Positions 16,885-25,338 are shown, counted from the first letter of the stretch. The stretch: DNA of 64,000 bases from Acidimicrobiaceae bacterium (GCA_020637235.1 JACJWG010000004.1:124001-188000); one strand, 5' to 3'. A program made the numbers and translations. Notes: generated from the letters alone by a model not told the origin.

Positions 16885-17826
16885 GTGCGCACCGGCGTCT
16901 GGCTCTTCCCCGACGCACCGTCGGCCGCGCTGCTCGACGCCGGCTCGGCCGCGGAGGCCGGCGGGTTGACCGAGTTCTGGCTCGGTGACGAAGGCCCGGC
17001 GCGCGATCCCTTCGCCGTGCTGGCGGCGCTCGCCACCCGCACCGAGCGACTGGTGCTCGGCGTCGGCGTCACCAACCCGTATCTGCGCCACCCGGCCGTG
17101 ACGGCCACCACCATGGCCACCGTGCACGAACTGTCGGGCGGCCGAGGTGTGCTCGGGCTCGGTCCGGGCGGTCACCTCGCGCTCGGCCCGGTGGGGCTCG
17201 CGCCACGCGACCACCTCACCGCCTGCCGCCGAGCGATGGACGTGATGCGTGGTGTGCTGGAGGGCCGAGCGGTCGAGGGCTACTCGCCGCCGCAGCACGC
17301 GATGACCGCTCCCGACCTGCCGATCGTGGTGGGCGCACGAGGCGAGCGGTTCAACCGCTGGGCGTCGGAGGTGGCTGACGGTGTGTTCCTGGCCGGCATC
17401 GCACCGTCGCTGCTGCCGACGGTGATCGCGTGGGCGCAGTCGGTGCGACCGGTGGCACTGTCGCTGTACGTGTCGACCCTGCTCGACGAACGCACGCTCG
17501 ACGCCACCCGACCGCGGATGATCCATGCGTTCTCGAACGGTCCCGACGAGCTGCTCGCCCGCGCCGGTCTCGACCGGCGAGCAGCGCAGGAGGCGGCCAC
17601 CGCGTTGTCGGGAGGTGACGAGTCGCCAGCGGCGAGGCTGATGACCGACGAGCGCATCGATCTGGTGCTCGCCCGCGGCGAGCGCCGAGTGCGCGAGGTG
17701 CTGTCCGCCCTGATCCGCGCGCACGGTCCGGCGAGCGTGGGGATCGCGTTGCTGGGCGACGATCCGGTCGACCAGGTGGAGCGCGCCGCAGCCGCGCTGC
17801 GGCCGTTGCGGGAGGAGTTCACGTGA
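16885..17826 (+). CDS. LLM-class (F420- or FMN-dependent) oxidoreductase
   Basis: A 313-residue luciferase-like monooxygenase-family TIM barrel. Recognisable parts are GVTNPYLRHPAVTATTMATV, then HELSGGRGVLGLGPGGHLAL near residues 85-105, and the central VVGARGERFNRWASEVADGV. In actinobacteria this class often uses F420, in others FMN. GTG at 16885 is 3 bp after the preceding stop. Its stop overlaps the start of the next, related gene by 4 bp (GTGA), so the two are translationally coupled and may form a heterodimer. Substrate unknown. Confidence 0.82.
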   Translation: MRTGVWLFPDAPSAALLDAGSAAEAGGLTEFWLGDEGPARDPFAVLAALATRTERLVLGVGVTNPYLRHPAVTATTMATVHELSGGRGVLGLGPGGHLALGPVGLAPRDHLTACRRAMDVMRGVLEGRAVEGYSPPQHAMTAPDLPIVVGARGERFNRWASEVADGVFLAGIAPSLLPTVIAWAQSVRPVALSLYVSTLLDERTLDATRPRMIHAFSNGPDELLARAGLDRRAAQEAATALSGGDESPAARLMTDERIDLVLARGERRVREVLSALIRAHGPASVGIALLGDDPVDQVERAAAALRPLREEFT

Positions 17827-18758
17827 GCGTCGGAGTGATCGCACATCTCGACAACCCGTCCATCGACGACATCGAGAGATTGGCACGAGCGGCCGAGGAG
17901 GCCGGTGCGGCGTGGCTCGGGATCGCGGATGCGTTCTGGTGGCGCGACACCTGGTTGCTCGCCGCGGCGGCCGGCCGTGCGACGTCGTCGTTGACGGTCG
18001 GACCGGTGGTCACCAACCCGTACCTGCGTCACCGCTTCCACACCTACGCCTCGATCGCGACATTGCAGGAGATGATCGGCGACCGGGTGGTGCTGGGTGT
18101 CGGTGCAGGCGGATCGGAGGTGAGCGGCGCGGCGCACGTGTCGCGGGTCGACGCCGGACGGCGTATCGCGGAGCTCGTCGACGGACTGCGCGCCGTGGCC
18201 GCCGGGGCACCGCTGGATCCCGTGTCGGGCCGCCGACTCGACGTCGCGCTCACCGCGCCGCGTGTGATGGTGGCGGGTCGGGGCGACGGCGTGTTGCGTG
18301 CCAGCGGGCGTGTGGCCGACGATGCCCTGTTGTGGGCGATCCCGCAGAGCGATCTCGCGCGCTCCGTCCAGGTGATCACTGGCGCGGCCTCCGACGCCGG
18401 CCGCGATCGTCCTCGGCTGGTGTGGGCGCCGCTCGTCACCCACACGGCCGCCGACGTCGAACGCGCCCGCACCATCGCTGCATACGGCATCGTGAACGCA
18501 TCGCCTGCGCTGCGGGCGGCATGGGGGGTCGGTGACGACCTCGTGGCCGAGGTGCGTCGCCGCCTCGTCTCGGGCGGCGCAGCCGCAGCGGCGGCGCTGG
18601 TGCCCGACCGGGTGGTGCACGACGTCGCCGTCGGCCCCGATGCGCCGGCGATGCGGGCCACGATCGCCGAGCTCGGCATCGGCGCGATGGCGGTGCCGGC
18701 GCACACGATCGACGAGGTGGGCGACCGGGTGGCGTTCGCACGATCGTTGCTCGACTGA
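17823..18758 (+). CDS. LLM-class oxidoreductase, second of a coupled pair
   Basis: A 311-residue LLM-class protein, diverged from but parallel to the preceding one: VVTNPYLRHRFHTYASIATL, then QEMIGDRVVLGVGAGGSEVS and the central VMVAGRGDGVLRASGRVADD. The GTG start overlaps the previous stop in GTGA. Two adjacent, unequal LLM subunits recall the heterodimeric luciferase arrangement. Cofactor (F420 or FMN) and substrate are not deducible. The gene ends 32 bp before a convergent third LLM gene. Confidence 0.8.
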   Translation: MSVGVIAHLDNPSIDDIERLARAAEEAGAAWLGIADAFWWRDTWLLAAAAGRATSSLTVGPVVTNPYLRHRFHTYASIATLQEMIGDRVVLGVGAGGSEVSGAAHVSRVDAGRRIAELVDGLRAVAAGAPLDPVSGRRLDVALTAPRVMVAGRGDGVLRASGRVADDALLWAIPQSDLARSVQVITGAASDAGRDRPRLVWAPLVTHTAADVERARTIAAYGIVNASPALRAAWGVGDDLVAEVRRRLVSGGAAAAAALVPDRVVHDVAVGPDAPAMRATIAELGIGAMAVPAHTIDEVGDRVAFARSLLD

Positions 18759-18790
18759 ACGGACCCGGAGCCCGACCCCCACACCAGCGG

Positions 18791-19654
18791 TCAGGCGAGG
18801 CCGGCTGCGCGCAGGGTCGGCAGGACGTCGGCGACGAGCCTCTCCACCGTGGCGAGCGACGTCGCGTCGTCCTGGCCGGGCACGATCGACACGTCGGTGA
18901 CACCAAGCTCGGCGTAGCGGGCGAGCTCGGTGGCGAGGTGGTCGGGCGGGCCGGCGAGTGCCTGCCAGTCGACGTCGTGGCCGCGAGGTGGCGCATCGCT
19001 CACCTCCACCCGGATCCGCAGGCCGAGCTCGCCACCGCCGCCCTCGAACCATTCGGCGGCCAGCGGCGCCAGTGCGTCGGGCAGCATCCGCGACGGTTGG
19101 TACGGCAGACCGGCACGCAGCGCCCGCCGCATGGTGGCGGGCCCGCCGGCCAGCCAGAGCGGTGGGCCACCCGGGGTGATCGGCGCCGGCGACACCACGT
19201 CGCCGGCGGGCACCTGGTGGAACGGCCCGTCGTAGGGATCACCTCGCCACAGCGCCCGCAGCGCGCCGACGGCGTCGTCGAAGCGGGCCGCCCGCTCGTC
19301 GATCGGGACACCGCGGAACGCGAACTCGCGATCCCAGTAGCCGGGCGCCACCACGAGCACGAACCGTCCCTCGGTGATCACGTCGAGGGTGGCAGCCTGC
19401 TTCGCCACGTTCACGACGTCGCGCAAGGGGAGCACCGCGGCCGTCAGTCCTACACGGTGCGGGTCGACTGCACCGGCCAACCAGGCGAGCTCGGCGAACG
19501 GTTCGAGCGCACCCGACCAGCCCGGGAAGTCGTCGCTCGCGAGCAACCCGTCGCCGAGCCACAGGGTGCCGAGCCCGCCGGCGACCGCCGTTCGCGCCAC
19601 GTCGAGAGCTCCGGTGCGGGTGGTGGCGAACGGCGAGATCCCGAGTCGGAGCAT
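18791..19654 (-). CDS. LLM-class flavin- or F420-dependent oxidoreductase
   Basis: A 287-residue LLM-class protein on the opposite strand to the coupled pair. It has GISPFATTRTGALDVARTAV, VAPGYWDREFAFRGVPIDER and LWLAGGPATMRRALRAGLPY, typical of the TIM-barrel family. The start is ATG at 19654. It lies downstream of cydB in the same direction but is separated by a 100-bp gap containing a hairpin, so it is probably a separate unit. Confidence 0.82.
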   Translation of the reverse strand: MLRLGISPFATTRTGALDVARTAVAGGLGTLWLGDGLLASDDFPGWSGALEPFAELAWLAGAVDPHRVGLTAAVLPLRDVVNVAKQAATLDVITEGRFVLVVAPGYWDREFAFRGVPIDERAARFDDAVGALRALWRGDPYDGPFHQVPAGDVVSPAPITPGGPPLWLAGGPATMRRALRAGLPYQPSRMLPDALAPLAAEWFEGGGGELGLRIRVEVSDAPPRGHDVDWQALAGPPDHLATELARYAELGVTDVSIVPGQDDATSLATVERLVADVLPTLRAAGLA

Positions 19655-19700
19655 GCCGACATGCTCGCACCATCTGCGGACCGACTCCGTCGTCCGCAGA

Positions 19701-19755
19701 GCGTGCGTCTGGTCGCTTTCGCGTCACATCGACGCGTTCGTGACCAGACGCGCAT
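19701..19755. repeat. Intergenic palindrome 3' of cydB
   Basis: GCGTCTGGTC (19705-19714) and GACCAGACGC (19742-19751) form a perfect 10-bp stem; inside it CGCGTC (19720-19725) pairs with GACGCG (19731-19736). It ends at the cydB stop codon. It may terminate cydAB transcription, though no T-tract follows, and shares the words CTGGTCGC and GCGCATC with the palindrome at 48401-48447. Confidence 0.7.
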
Positions 19756-20777
19756 CACTCGCGGCGATGTCGCAACTCCGCAGCGGCCCAGCCGTGGCGT
19801 TGCGTCAGCCAGAACAACCACGCGAGCGACGGTATGACGAACACGCCGGCAACGGCGAAGGTGGCGACCAGCGCCCACAGCGTCGCTCGCGCACCAGCGG
19901 CCTGCTCGATGGTCGTCGAGTCGGTGAGGAGCCACGGGTGCTGCGCGACCCCCCACCCGGCGACGACAGCGACGACGGCGAGGACCGCTGCGGCCCGGGC
20001 GATCGTGTCCCTCCGGAGCGCCAGCGCGACGAGCGAGGCGATGCCGGCGATCGCCGACCCGATCACCAGCGGCAGCGCGCGTCCGGTGAGCCCGTCGAAC
20101 AGCGTGGGCGCGTCGCGCCCGAGCGGCACGATGCCCACCAGCGCGACCGCACCCGTCACGAGCCCGGAGCCCAGCGCCCACGACCGGCACCGAGCGGCCA
20201 GCTCCACGTCGTCGCGGCGCGTGGCCTCCGCCGTCAGGAACGTCGCGGCCAGGAAGGCGCACGTGAGCACGGCCAAGGTGCCACCGACGAGCGAGGTGGG
20301 TCCGGTCCAGCTCGTCCATCGATCGCCGCCGCCGTCGGCCGGCACCCTGCCCGAGGCGATCGCACCGGCGATCGCACCGAACAGGAACGGGGTGGCCACG
20401 GACGACGTCGCGAACAACACGCCGAACACGCGCGCCGTGGCGACCGTCGGCGCGAACTTCCGGAACGCGAACGCGCTGCCGCGAGCGACGATGCCGAGGC
20501 CGGCGAGTCCGAACGGGACGAACAGCGTGTCCATGACGGCGGCGAACGCGGTCGGGAAACCGGTCCACAGGTACACCAGCACGTAGATCAACCACACGTG
20601 GTTCGCCTCCCACACCGGCCCGATCACCCGGTCGACCAACGTGCGGAGCGGCCCGCCACGCGTCGCATCGCCGGCAACCAGGTCCCACCACCCGCTCCCG
20701 AAGTCGGCGCCGCCGAGGACGGCGTACGCCAGCACGCCGAGGAACAGCAGCGCCGCCACCACATCGGCCAGGCTCAT
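19755..20777 (-). CDS. cydB: Cytochrome bd-type quinol oxidase subunit II
   Basis: A 340-residue polytopic membrane protein with the CydB N-terminus (MSLADVVAALLFLGVLAYAV, then LGGADFGSGWWD, and VWEANHVWLIYVLVYLWTGF). It is the partner of CydA in the high-affinity terminal oxidase that reduces oxygen with quinol electrons. ATG at 20777 overlaps the cydA stop by 4 bp (ATGA), so translation is coupled. No cydCD assembly genes lie next to it in this window. Confidence 0.92.
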   Translation of the reverse strand: MSLADVVAALLFLGVLAYAVLGGADFGSGWWDLVAGDATRGGPLRTLVDRVIGPVWEANHVWLIYVLVYLWTGFPTAFAAVMDTLFVPFGLAGLGIVARGSAFAFRKFAPTVATARVFGVLFATSSVATPFLFGAIAGAIASGRVPADGGGDRWTSWTGPTSLVGGTLAVLTCAFLAATFLTAEATRRDDVELAARCRSWALGSGLVTGAVALVGIVPLGRDAPTLFDGLTGRALPLVIGSAIAGIASLVALALRRDTIARAAAVLAVVAVVAGWGVAQHPWLLTDSTTIEQAAGARATLWALVATFAVAGVFVIPSLAWLFWLTQRHGWAAAELRHRRE

Positions 20778-22183
20778 CGCGACAGGCCCCCGTCGAACGG
20801 TGCGACATCGCGATCGACGTCGTAGGGCGTGGGCAGGTCGAGCGGCGCACCCTCGCGCCAACGCCGGCTCATCGACCGCAGCACGAGCGCGGCGCCCGTG
20901 AGCATCGCCGTGTACACGACGGTGACGATCGCGAGCGACCACCAGACACCGTCGTTGTCGGTGACCGCCTCGGCGACTCGCTGGTGTCCGTACACGATCC
21001 ACGGCTGCCGGCCGACCTCGGTGGTGATCCACCCCAGTTCGAGCGCTGCGACGGCGGCCGGACCGGCGACGACTGCAGCGCGGAGGAACCATCGTCGTCG
21101 CAGCCAGTCGTGCCCCCGATGGCGGGCCCACCAGAACGCGGCGCTGCCCCCGGCCAGCGCGAGCCCGATGGCCACCATCGACTGGAACGACCAGTGCACC
21201 AGCGTGGCGAGGGCGTCGTTCGGCCGCTCGTCGTCGGCGAACTCGGACAGACCGGTGATCGGGCGGTCGGTCGCGCCCCGGCTGATGAGCGAGCCGAGCC
21301 CGGGGATCTCGATCGCCCACCGTCGGTCGCCGTCGACGATCACCCCACCGAGCACCAGCGGTGCGGGTGACTCGGTCTCGACCGCCAGTTCGATCGCTGC
21401 GAGCTTGGCGGGTTGCTCGGCGTGCAAGCGGGCGCCGAGCACGTGGCCGATCACGGGCTGTACCAGCGCGGCGACGGTGGCGAAGGCGAACGGCACCAGG
21501 AAGCCCAGACGATGGTGCCGGTCGTCGCGTCCGCGCAAGAGCCCGACGGCGTACACCGCAGCCGTCACGAAGCCGGCGACCATGAACGTCGCCACCCACA
21601 TGTGCGCGAACTGGAGCCAGACGCGAGGGTTGAACATCGCCGCCCAGGGATCGACGTCGACGACACGACCGTCGACCTCGCGAAAGCCGGTGGGACCGTT
21701 CATCCAGGCGTTCACCGCCAGGATGCAGAAGGTGCCGACGACACCGGCGAGGCCGACCGGGACGAGGGTGGCGAGGTGGACCCGTGGCGGCAGCCGATCC
21801 CAGCCGTACAGGTAGATGCCGAGGAAGATCGCCTCGACGAAGAACGCAATGCCCTCCAAGGCGAAGGGCAGGCCGATCACGTCGCCGTACCGGCGCATGA
21901 ACCCGGGCCACAGCATGCCCATCTCGAAGCTGAGGATCGTGCCCGACACGGCACCGACGGCGAACAACACGGCCGACGCCTTGGCCCACCGCTTGGCCAG
22001 GCCGAGCGCGACGTGGTCGTGCTGGCGGATGCCGCGACGATGCAGCACCCAGATCACCACGGGCAGCGCCACGCCGAACGAGGCGAGCACGATGTGCGAG
22101 CCGAGCGTGAGGGTCATCTGCCAACGCGCCGGGAGCAGTGCGTCCGGTTCGGCGGCCAGGAGGTGGTTCAACGCGGCGGGCAA
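20774..22183 (-). CDS. cydA: Cytochrome bd-type quinol oxidase subunit I
   Basis: A 469-residue CydA. Characteristic parts are MTLTLGSHIVLASFGVALPV with the haem-ligand histidine, WPGFMRRYGDVIGLPFALEG, FAHMWVATFMVAGFV and the GRQPW motif in TEVGRQPWIVYG that contacts quinol. The start appears to be TTG at 22183, preceded by AGAGGA at about 7 nt; no upstream ATG or GTG fits. It follows a Fur-family gene by 99 bp on the same strand, with a 17-bp dyad in that gap, so the oxidase may have its own regulated promoter. Confidence 0.92.
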   Translation of the reverse strand: MPAALNHLLAAEPDALLPARWQMTLTLGSHIVLASFGVALPVVIWVLHRRGIRQHDHVALGLAKRWAKASAVLFAVGAVSGTILSFEMGMLWPGFMRRYGDVIGLPFALEGIAFFVEAIFLGIYLYGWDRLPPRVHLATLVPVGLAGVVGTFCILAVNAWMNGPTGFREVDGRVVDVDPWAAMFNPRVWLQFAHMWVATFMVAGFVTAAVYAVGLLRGRDDRHHRLGFLVPFAFATVAALVQPVIGHVLGARLHAEQPAKLAAIELAVETESPAPLVLGGVIVDGDRRWAIEIPGLGSLISRGATDRPITGLSEFADDERPNDALATLVHWSFQSMVAIGLALAGGSAAFWWARHRGHDWLRRRWFLRAAVVAGPAAVAALELGWITTEVGRQPWIVYGHQRVAEAVTDNDGVWWSLAIVTVVYTAMLTGAALVLRSMSRRWREGAPLDLPTPYDVDRDVAPFDGGLSR

Positions 22184-22201
22184 CGGCAGGTCCTCTCGGT
22201 C

Positions 22202-22218
22202 GAGGTGTCCGATACCTC
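22202..22218. promoter_or_regulatory. 17-bp dyad upstream of cydA
   Basis: GAGGTGTCCGATACCTC: the outer five bases pair perfectly and 14 of 16 positions are symmetric. It lies 19 bp upstream of the cydA start codon, just before the ribosome binding site, where a repressor could block transcription. No known regulator is assigned. Confidence 0.4.
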
Positions 22219-22282
22219 AGCTGTGGCGCACCCAACCCGGTTGTTCAGCGACCTCGCTCGCCGCTGAGCCGGCGTGCGAGCG

Positions 22283-22726
22283 TCAGGCGCAGGTCGCGCA
22301 GACGCCGACCACGTCGAGACGGTGGCCGGTCGGGCGGAAGCCCGACGAGGCGAGTGCCTTGACGAGGGCGTCCTCGAGCGATCGTTCGGTGCGCGCCGGC
22401 ACGACGAAGTCATCGACCGCACCGCACTGGGTGCAGATGACGTGGTGGTGGTGCCCGATGAACTCCTCGGCGAGCTCGTATCGGGTGCGGTCGTCCGTGC
22501 CGATCACCTTCTGCACGACGCCCACGCCCTCGAGGTCGGTCATGTTGCGGTACATCGAACTCTGGGTGAGCCTGGGCCGCAGCTCGAGGAGCTCGGGCAT
22601 CGTGGCCGGGCGGGTGAGCCCGGCGAGCAGCTCCACCAGCTCGCGCCGGCCCTTGGTGTACACGAGCTCGGCGGCGCGCAGTCGCTGTTCGACGAGGGGA
22701 TGGACGTCGTCGTGTCGGCTGCTCAT
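22283..22726 (-). CDS. Fur-family metalloregulator (Zur-like context)
   Basis: A 147-residue Fur-family repressor: N-terminal winged helix (RLTQSSMYRNMTDLEGVGVV) and C-terminal dimerisation domain with the metal-site segment GHHHHVICTQCGAVDDF and a final VGVCATCA, giving two CxxC pairs for structural zinc. Which metal it senses cannot be read, but the permease module just upstream on the same strand is of a kind often tied to zinc limitation, so Zur is plausible. ATG at 22726 is 7 nt after TAGCTT, suggesting its own leaderless promoter. Confidence 0.85.
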   Translation of the reverse strand: MSSRHDDVHPLVEQRLRAAELVYTKGRRELVELLAGLTRPATMPELLELRPRLTQSSMYRNMTDLEGVGVVQKVIGTDDRTRYELAEEFIGHHHHVICTQCGAVDDFVVPARTERSLEDALVKALASSGFRPTGHRLDVVGVCATCA

Positions 22727-22733
22727 GATGCCG

Positions 22734-22739
22734 AAGCTA
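22734..22739 (-). promoter_or_regulatory. Putative -10 hexamer TAGCTT, leaderless start
   Basis: TAGCTT on the minus strand is 7 nt before the ATG at 22726 of the Fur-family gene, with no ribosome binding site between. Confidence 0.4.
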
Positions 22740-22795
22740 GCCCGAGGTGCACCGCCGACCGAGTGCGCTCCGACGATCGTGGCGACGTCGCCGGG

Positions 22796-23506
22796 TCAGG
22801 GGTCGCGGATCGTGAGGTAGGGGTGATCGGGGGTGTCGATCGACCGGATCGAGACGACGTCGAGGCCGGGTTCGTCCGCATCGCCGTCCCACTGGCCGAA
22901 CACCTCCACCCAGTCTCCGGTGGCGACGCCGGTCAGGTCACCGTCGAGCGGGGTGACGAGGGGCAGCGCGTCGGCGGCACAGCAGTTGATGCGGAACCGC
23001 ACGAGGCGCGTGTCGCCGTCGTCGGACAGCTCGAACTGGCCGATCATCCGGATCGCCATCTCGTCGAAGACCGCGGGCAGCTGCTGGGCCGCGAAGTACA
23101 GCTGGCCGGCGTGCAGCTCGAACGCGCTCGCTTCGATGTCCGCGGTCGACGCGTCGGCGCCCACCAGCGACTCCCGCGGGATCTCGAACTCCTGTTGGAC
23201 GCGCGTGCGGGTGTCGGGATCGAACGCGATGCCGGCCGACACCGACAGCGGACCGGGTCGGATCACCAGGAAGAACGCGATCGCGACGCCGACGAACGCG
23301 AACGACCGCGGCGTGTGTGGGTCGGCGTCGCTCGACACCAGCATCGAGATCCCGAGGACGGCGACCACCGCACCGGCCAGGATCAGCGGCACGGTCATCA
23401 CGTCGCGCACGTACAGGAGGCTGTCGCCCGTGGCGGCGACGACGATCATCGCGATCCCGAGGCCGCAGAGCAGCAGCCCGTCGGCCAGACGCGGGAGGTG
23501 CTTCAC
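22796..23506 (-). CDS. TIGR03943-family (YcgQ-like) membrane protein
   Basis: A 236-residue protein with two or three N-terminal membrane helices, about residues 10-95, and a soluble C-terminal domain carrying the family hallmark RINCCAADALPL. It is the usual partner of the DUF318/ArsP-like permease encoded immediately upstream. The GTG start overlaps the permease stop by 4 bp (GTGA), so the two are translationally coupled. The function is not established; metal or metal-chaperone transport is suggested by the conserved cysteine pair and by the neighbouring Fur-family regulator. Confidence 0.8.
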   Translation of the reverse strand: MKHLPRLADGLLLCGLGIAMIVVAATGDSLLYVRDVMTVPLILAGAVVAVLGISMLVSSDADPHTPRSFAFVGVAIAFFLVIRPGPLSVSAGIAFDPDTRTRVQQEFEIPRESLVGADASTADIEASAFELHAGQLYFAAQQLPAVFDEMAIRMIGQFELSDDGDTRLVRFRINCCAADALPLVTPLDGDLTGVATGDWVEVFGQWDGDADEPGLDVVSIRSIDTPDHPYLTIRDP

Positions 23507-24378
23507 AGCAGCACGCTCCCGATCGAGACCGCTGCGGCCAACGCGCCGGCAAGCGCGAGTCCGCCGATCGCGAACGCGGCGCGCGTGCCGAACGTGGCGC
23601 GGTACATGAGCAGCAGCCGCAGGTCGACGAGCGGGCCGACCACCATGAACGTGAGCACGGCGACGGGTGAGAACGTCACGAACGACGCCGCGATGAAGGC
23701 GTCGGACTCGGAGCACAGCGCCATCACGATCGCGAAGAAGGCCATCGTCAGCACGGCGAGCACCCCGTGGTCGCCGAGGCGCGAGAGCAGGTCGTCGGGC
23801 AGCGCCACCCGGATCGTGGCGGCGATCGCCGCGCCGGCCACCACCAGGCCTGCCGTGTGGGTGAAGTCGTGGCGAGCCGCTGCGATCAGCTGCGCCGCGG
23901 TGCCGCCCGGGTGGTCGTGGTGGTGATGTCCGCTCTTGGGGACGGGCCGGACGCCGGCGGCGGCGAGATAGCTGCCGACGATCACGACGGCGAGGAACGA
24001 CGCAGCGAACCGGGCGACCACCATCTGCGGCTGCCCGGCGAACGCAGCCGCCGTGGCGAGCAGCACGATCGGATTGAGTGCCGGCGAGGCCAAAGCGAAC
24101 GACATCGCCGCCGCGAACGGCACGCCGCGCTCGGTGAGTCGGCCGGCGATCGGCACCGTGGTGCACTCGCACCCCGGGACGAGCACGCCGCATGCGGTGG
24201 CCATCGGGACGGCCACCACGGTGCGGCGCTGCAACAGCCGGTGCCACACGCGCATCGGGACGAGGACGGCCACGACGGCGGACAGCAACACGCCGAGCAC
24301 CAGGAACGGCAACGCCTGCAGCACCATCGCCGTGAACAGCGTGCTCCACTCGTCGATCGACTCGCCCACCGGCGACAT
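23503..24378 (-). CDS. DUF318/ArsP-like permease (YcgR-like)
   Basis: A 291-residue polytopic membrane protein of the permease family that includes YcgR and the organoarsenical exporter ArsP. The signature LVPGCECTTVPIAGRL is present, and a second half repeats the fold (LCSESDAFIAASF). A loop SGHHHHDHPGG between the halves could bind metal. ATG at 24378 is chosen; a GTG at 24423 in frame would add 15 residues. It is coupled to the TIGR03943 gene and followed by a Fur-family gene, so zinc or another transition metal is the likeliest context. Confidence 0.82.
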   Translation of the reverse strand: MSPVGESIDEWSTLFTAMVLQALPFLVLGVLLSAVVAVLVPMRVWHRLLQRRTVVAVPMATACGVLVPGCECTTVPIAGRLTERGVPFAAAMSFALASPALNPIVLLATAAAFAGQPQMVVARFAASFLAVVIVGSYLAAAGVRPVPKSGHHHHDHPGGTAAQLIAAARHDFTHTAGLVVAGAAIAATIRVALPDDLLSRLGDHGVLAVLTMAFFAIVMALCSESDAFIAASFVTFSPVAVLTFMVVGPLVDLRLLLMYRATFGTRAAFAIGGLALAGALAAAVSIGSVLL

Positions 24379-24474
24379 GCTGGCAGACCGGTGAGGTGCC
24401 GCCCACGCGACCGAAGCATTCACGTCCGGACGGGGTCGGCTGCGCGGCAGCTCGCTCGCCCGGCCGACACCTTT

Positions 24475-24813
24475 TGGGTGCCACGATGTCGGGCTGATCT
24501 GCGTCGGTGAGGACTCACTGGCACCCAGGAATCGGGGTGAAGTGTCCTGGGTGCCAGAGATCCGCGATGTCCAGGGGTTCGTCGGAGCGTGGCACCCAGA
24601 AGCAGGGTGACGTGTCTCGGGTGCCAGAGATCCGCGACTTTCTGGGGGTTCGTCGGCGCGTGGCACCCAGGAACGGGGCGACGTGTCTTGGGTGCCACGA
24701 CGTCGGGCTGACCTGCGTCGGTGAGGACTCGTTGGCACCCGAGAACGGGGACCGAACGTCTTGGGTGCCAGTGATCTCGGATGTCCAGCGAGTTCGCCGG
24801 AGCGTGGCACCCA
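24475..24813. repeat. Array of alternating inverted TGGGTGCCA/TGGCACCC motifs
   Basis: Ten arms alternate in orientation: GGGTGCCA-type at 24475, 24548, 24618, 24689, 24762 and TGGCACCC-type at 24519, 24590, 24661, 24733, 24805. Arm-to-arm spacings alternate between 42-44 and 28-29 bp, a period of 70-73 bp. The sequence between arms is also repeated but diverged, in two flavours for the longer interval. This fills most of the 456-bp gap between the permease start and the universal stress protein stop. Open frames across it merely reflect the repeat and do not look coding. No cas gene is near and the spacers resemble each other, so it is not a CRISPR array. Confidence 0.92.
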
Positions 24814-24834
24814 GGAGCTGCCACCCGAGCCGGA

Positions 24835-25338
24835 TCAGTCCCGAGTGGCGCCTCCGTCGGCGTCTTCATCGGCCTCGTCGGCGTGCACCACCAGGACCGG
24901 ACGGCCTGCGTGGCGCACGAGGTCGGTCGACACCGATCCCTCCAGCAGCCGGCGCCACCATCCCTTGTCGTTCGAGCCGACGACGATCACGTCGACCGCG
25001 TGTTCCTCGGCCGTCCGGGCGATCGCGTCGACCGGATCGCCGAACGCGCCGACGGTGGTGGCCGACACCCCGGCGTCGGCCGCCACCTCGCCGGCCACGG
25101 CTCGCGCCCGCTGCTCCACCTCCTCGGCGCCTTCGCCGGTGTCGACGCCGATCGCCGTGTTCGGCGGCCAGTACGGATAGACGCCACCCCACGACATCGG
25201 CATCGGGAACCAGGGCACCGCCTGCTCGGTGACGCTGACGGCGAGATATCGGGCGTCGTCGCCGAACAGGTCGCGGGCGATGCGGGCTGCGTGGGCCGAC
25301 GCCGGGGTCTCGTCGACGGCGAGGAGTACGAGAGTCAC
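24835..25338 (-). CDS. Universal stress protein (UspA family)
   Basis: A 167-residue single-domain universal stress protein. The N-terminal strand VTLVLLAVDETPASAHAARI and the C-terminal nucleotide-binding pattern GSNDKGWWRRLLEGSVSTDL-x-RHAGRPVLVV match the ATP-binding branch. GTG at 25338 is used; the open frame continues upstream over the divergent gene. It is transcribed away from the Rv2629-like gene, a pairing that echoes the dormancy locus of mycobacteria, where Usp genes and Rv2629 are neighbours. Confidence 0.87.
   Translation of the reverse strand: MTLVLLAVDETPASAHAARIARDLFGDDARYLAVSVTEQAVPWFPMPMSWGGVYPYWPPNTAIGVDTGEGAEEVEQRARAVAGEVAADAGVSATTVGAFGDPVDAIARTAEEHAVDVIVVGSNDKGWWRRLLEGSVSTDLVRHAGRPVLVVHADEADEDADGGATRD

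Noticed and set aside
24519..24813. CRISPR array
   Set aside because: Repeat-like units of 37-38 bp separated by 33-35 bp look tempting, but the repeats differ from each other, the supposed spacers fall into two similar families, and no cas gene is present.
24420..24869. A 149-codon minus-strand open frame across the palindrome array
   Set aside because: It encodes repeated nonsense-like peptide that simply mirrors the DNA repeat, overlaps the universal stress gene end, and has no recognisable domain.
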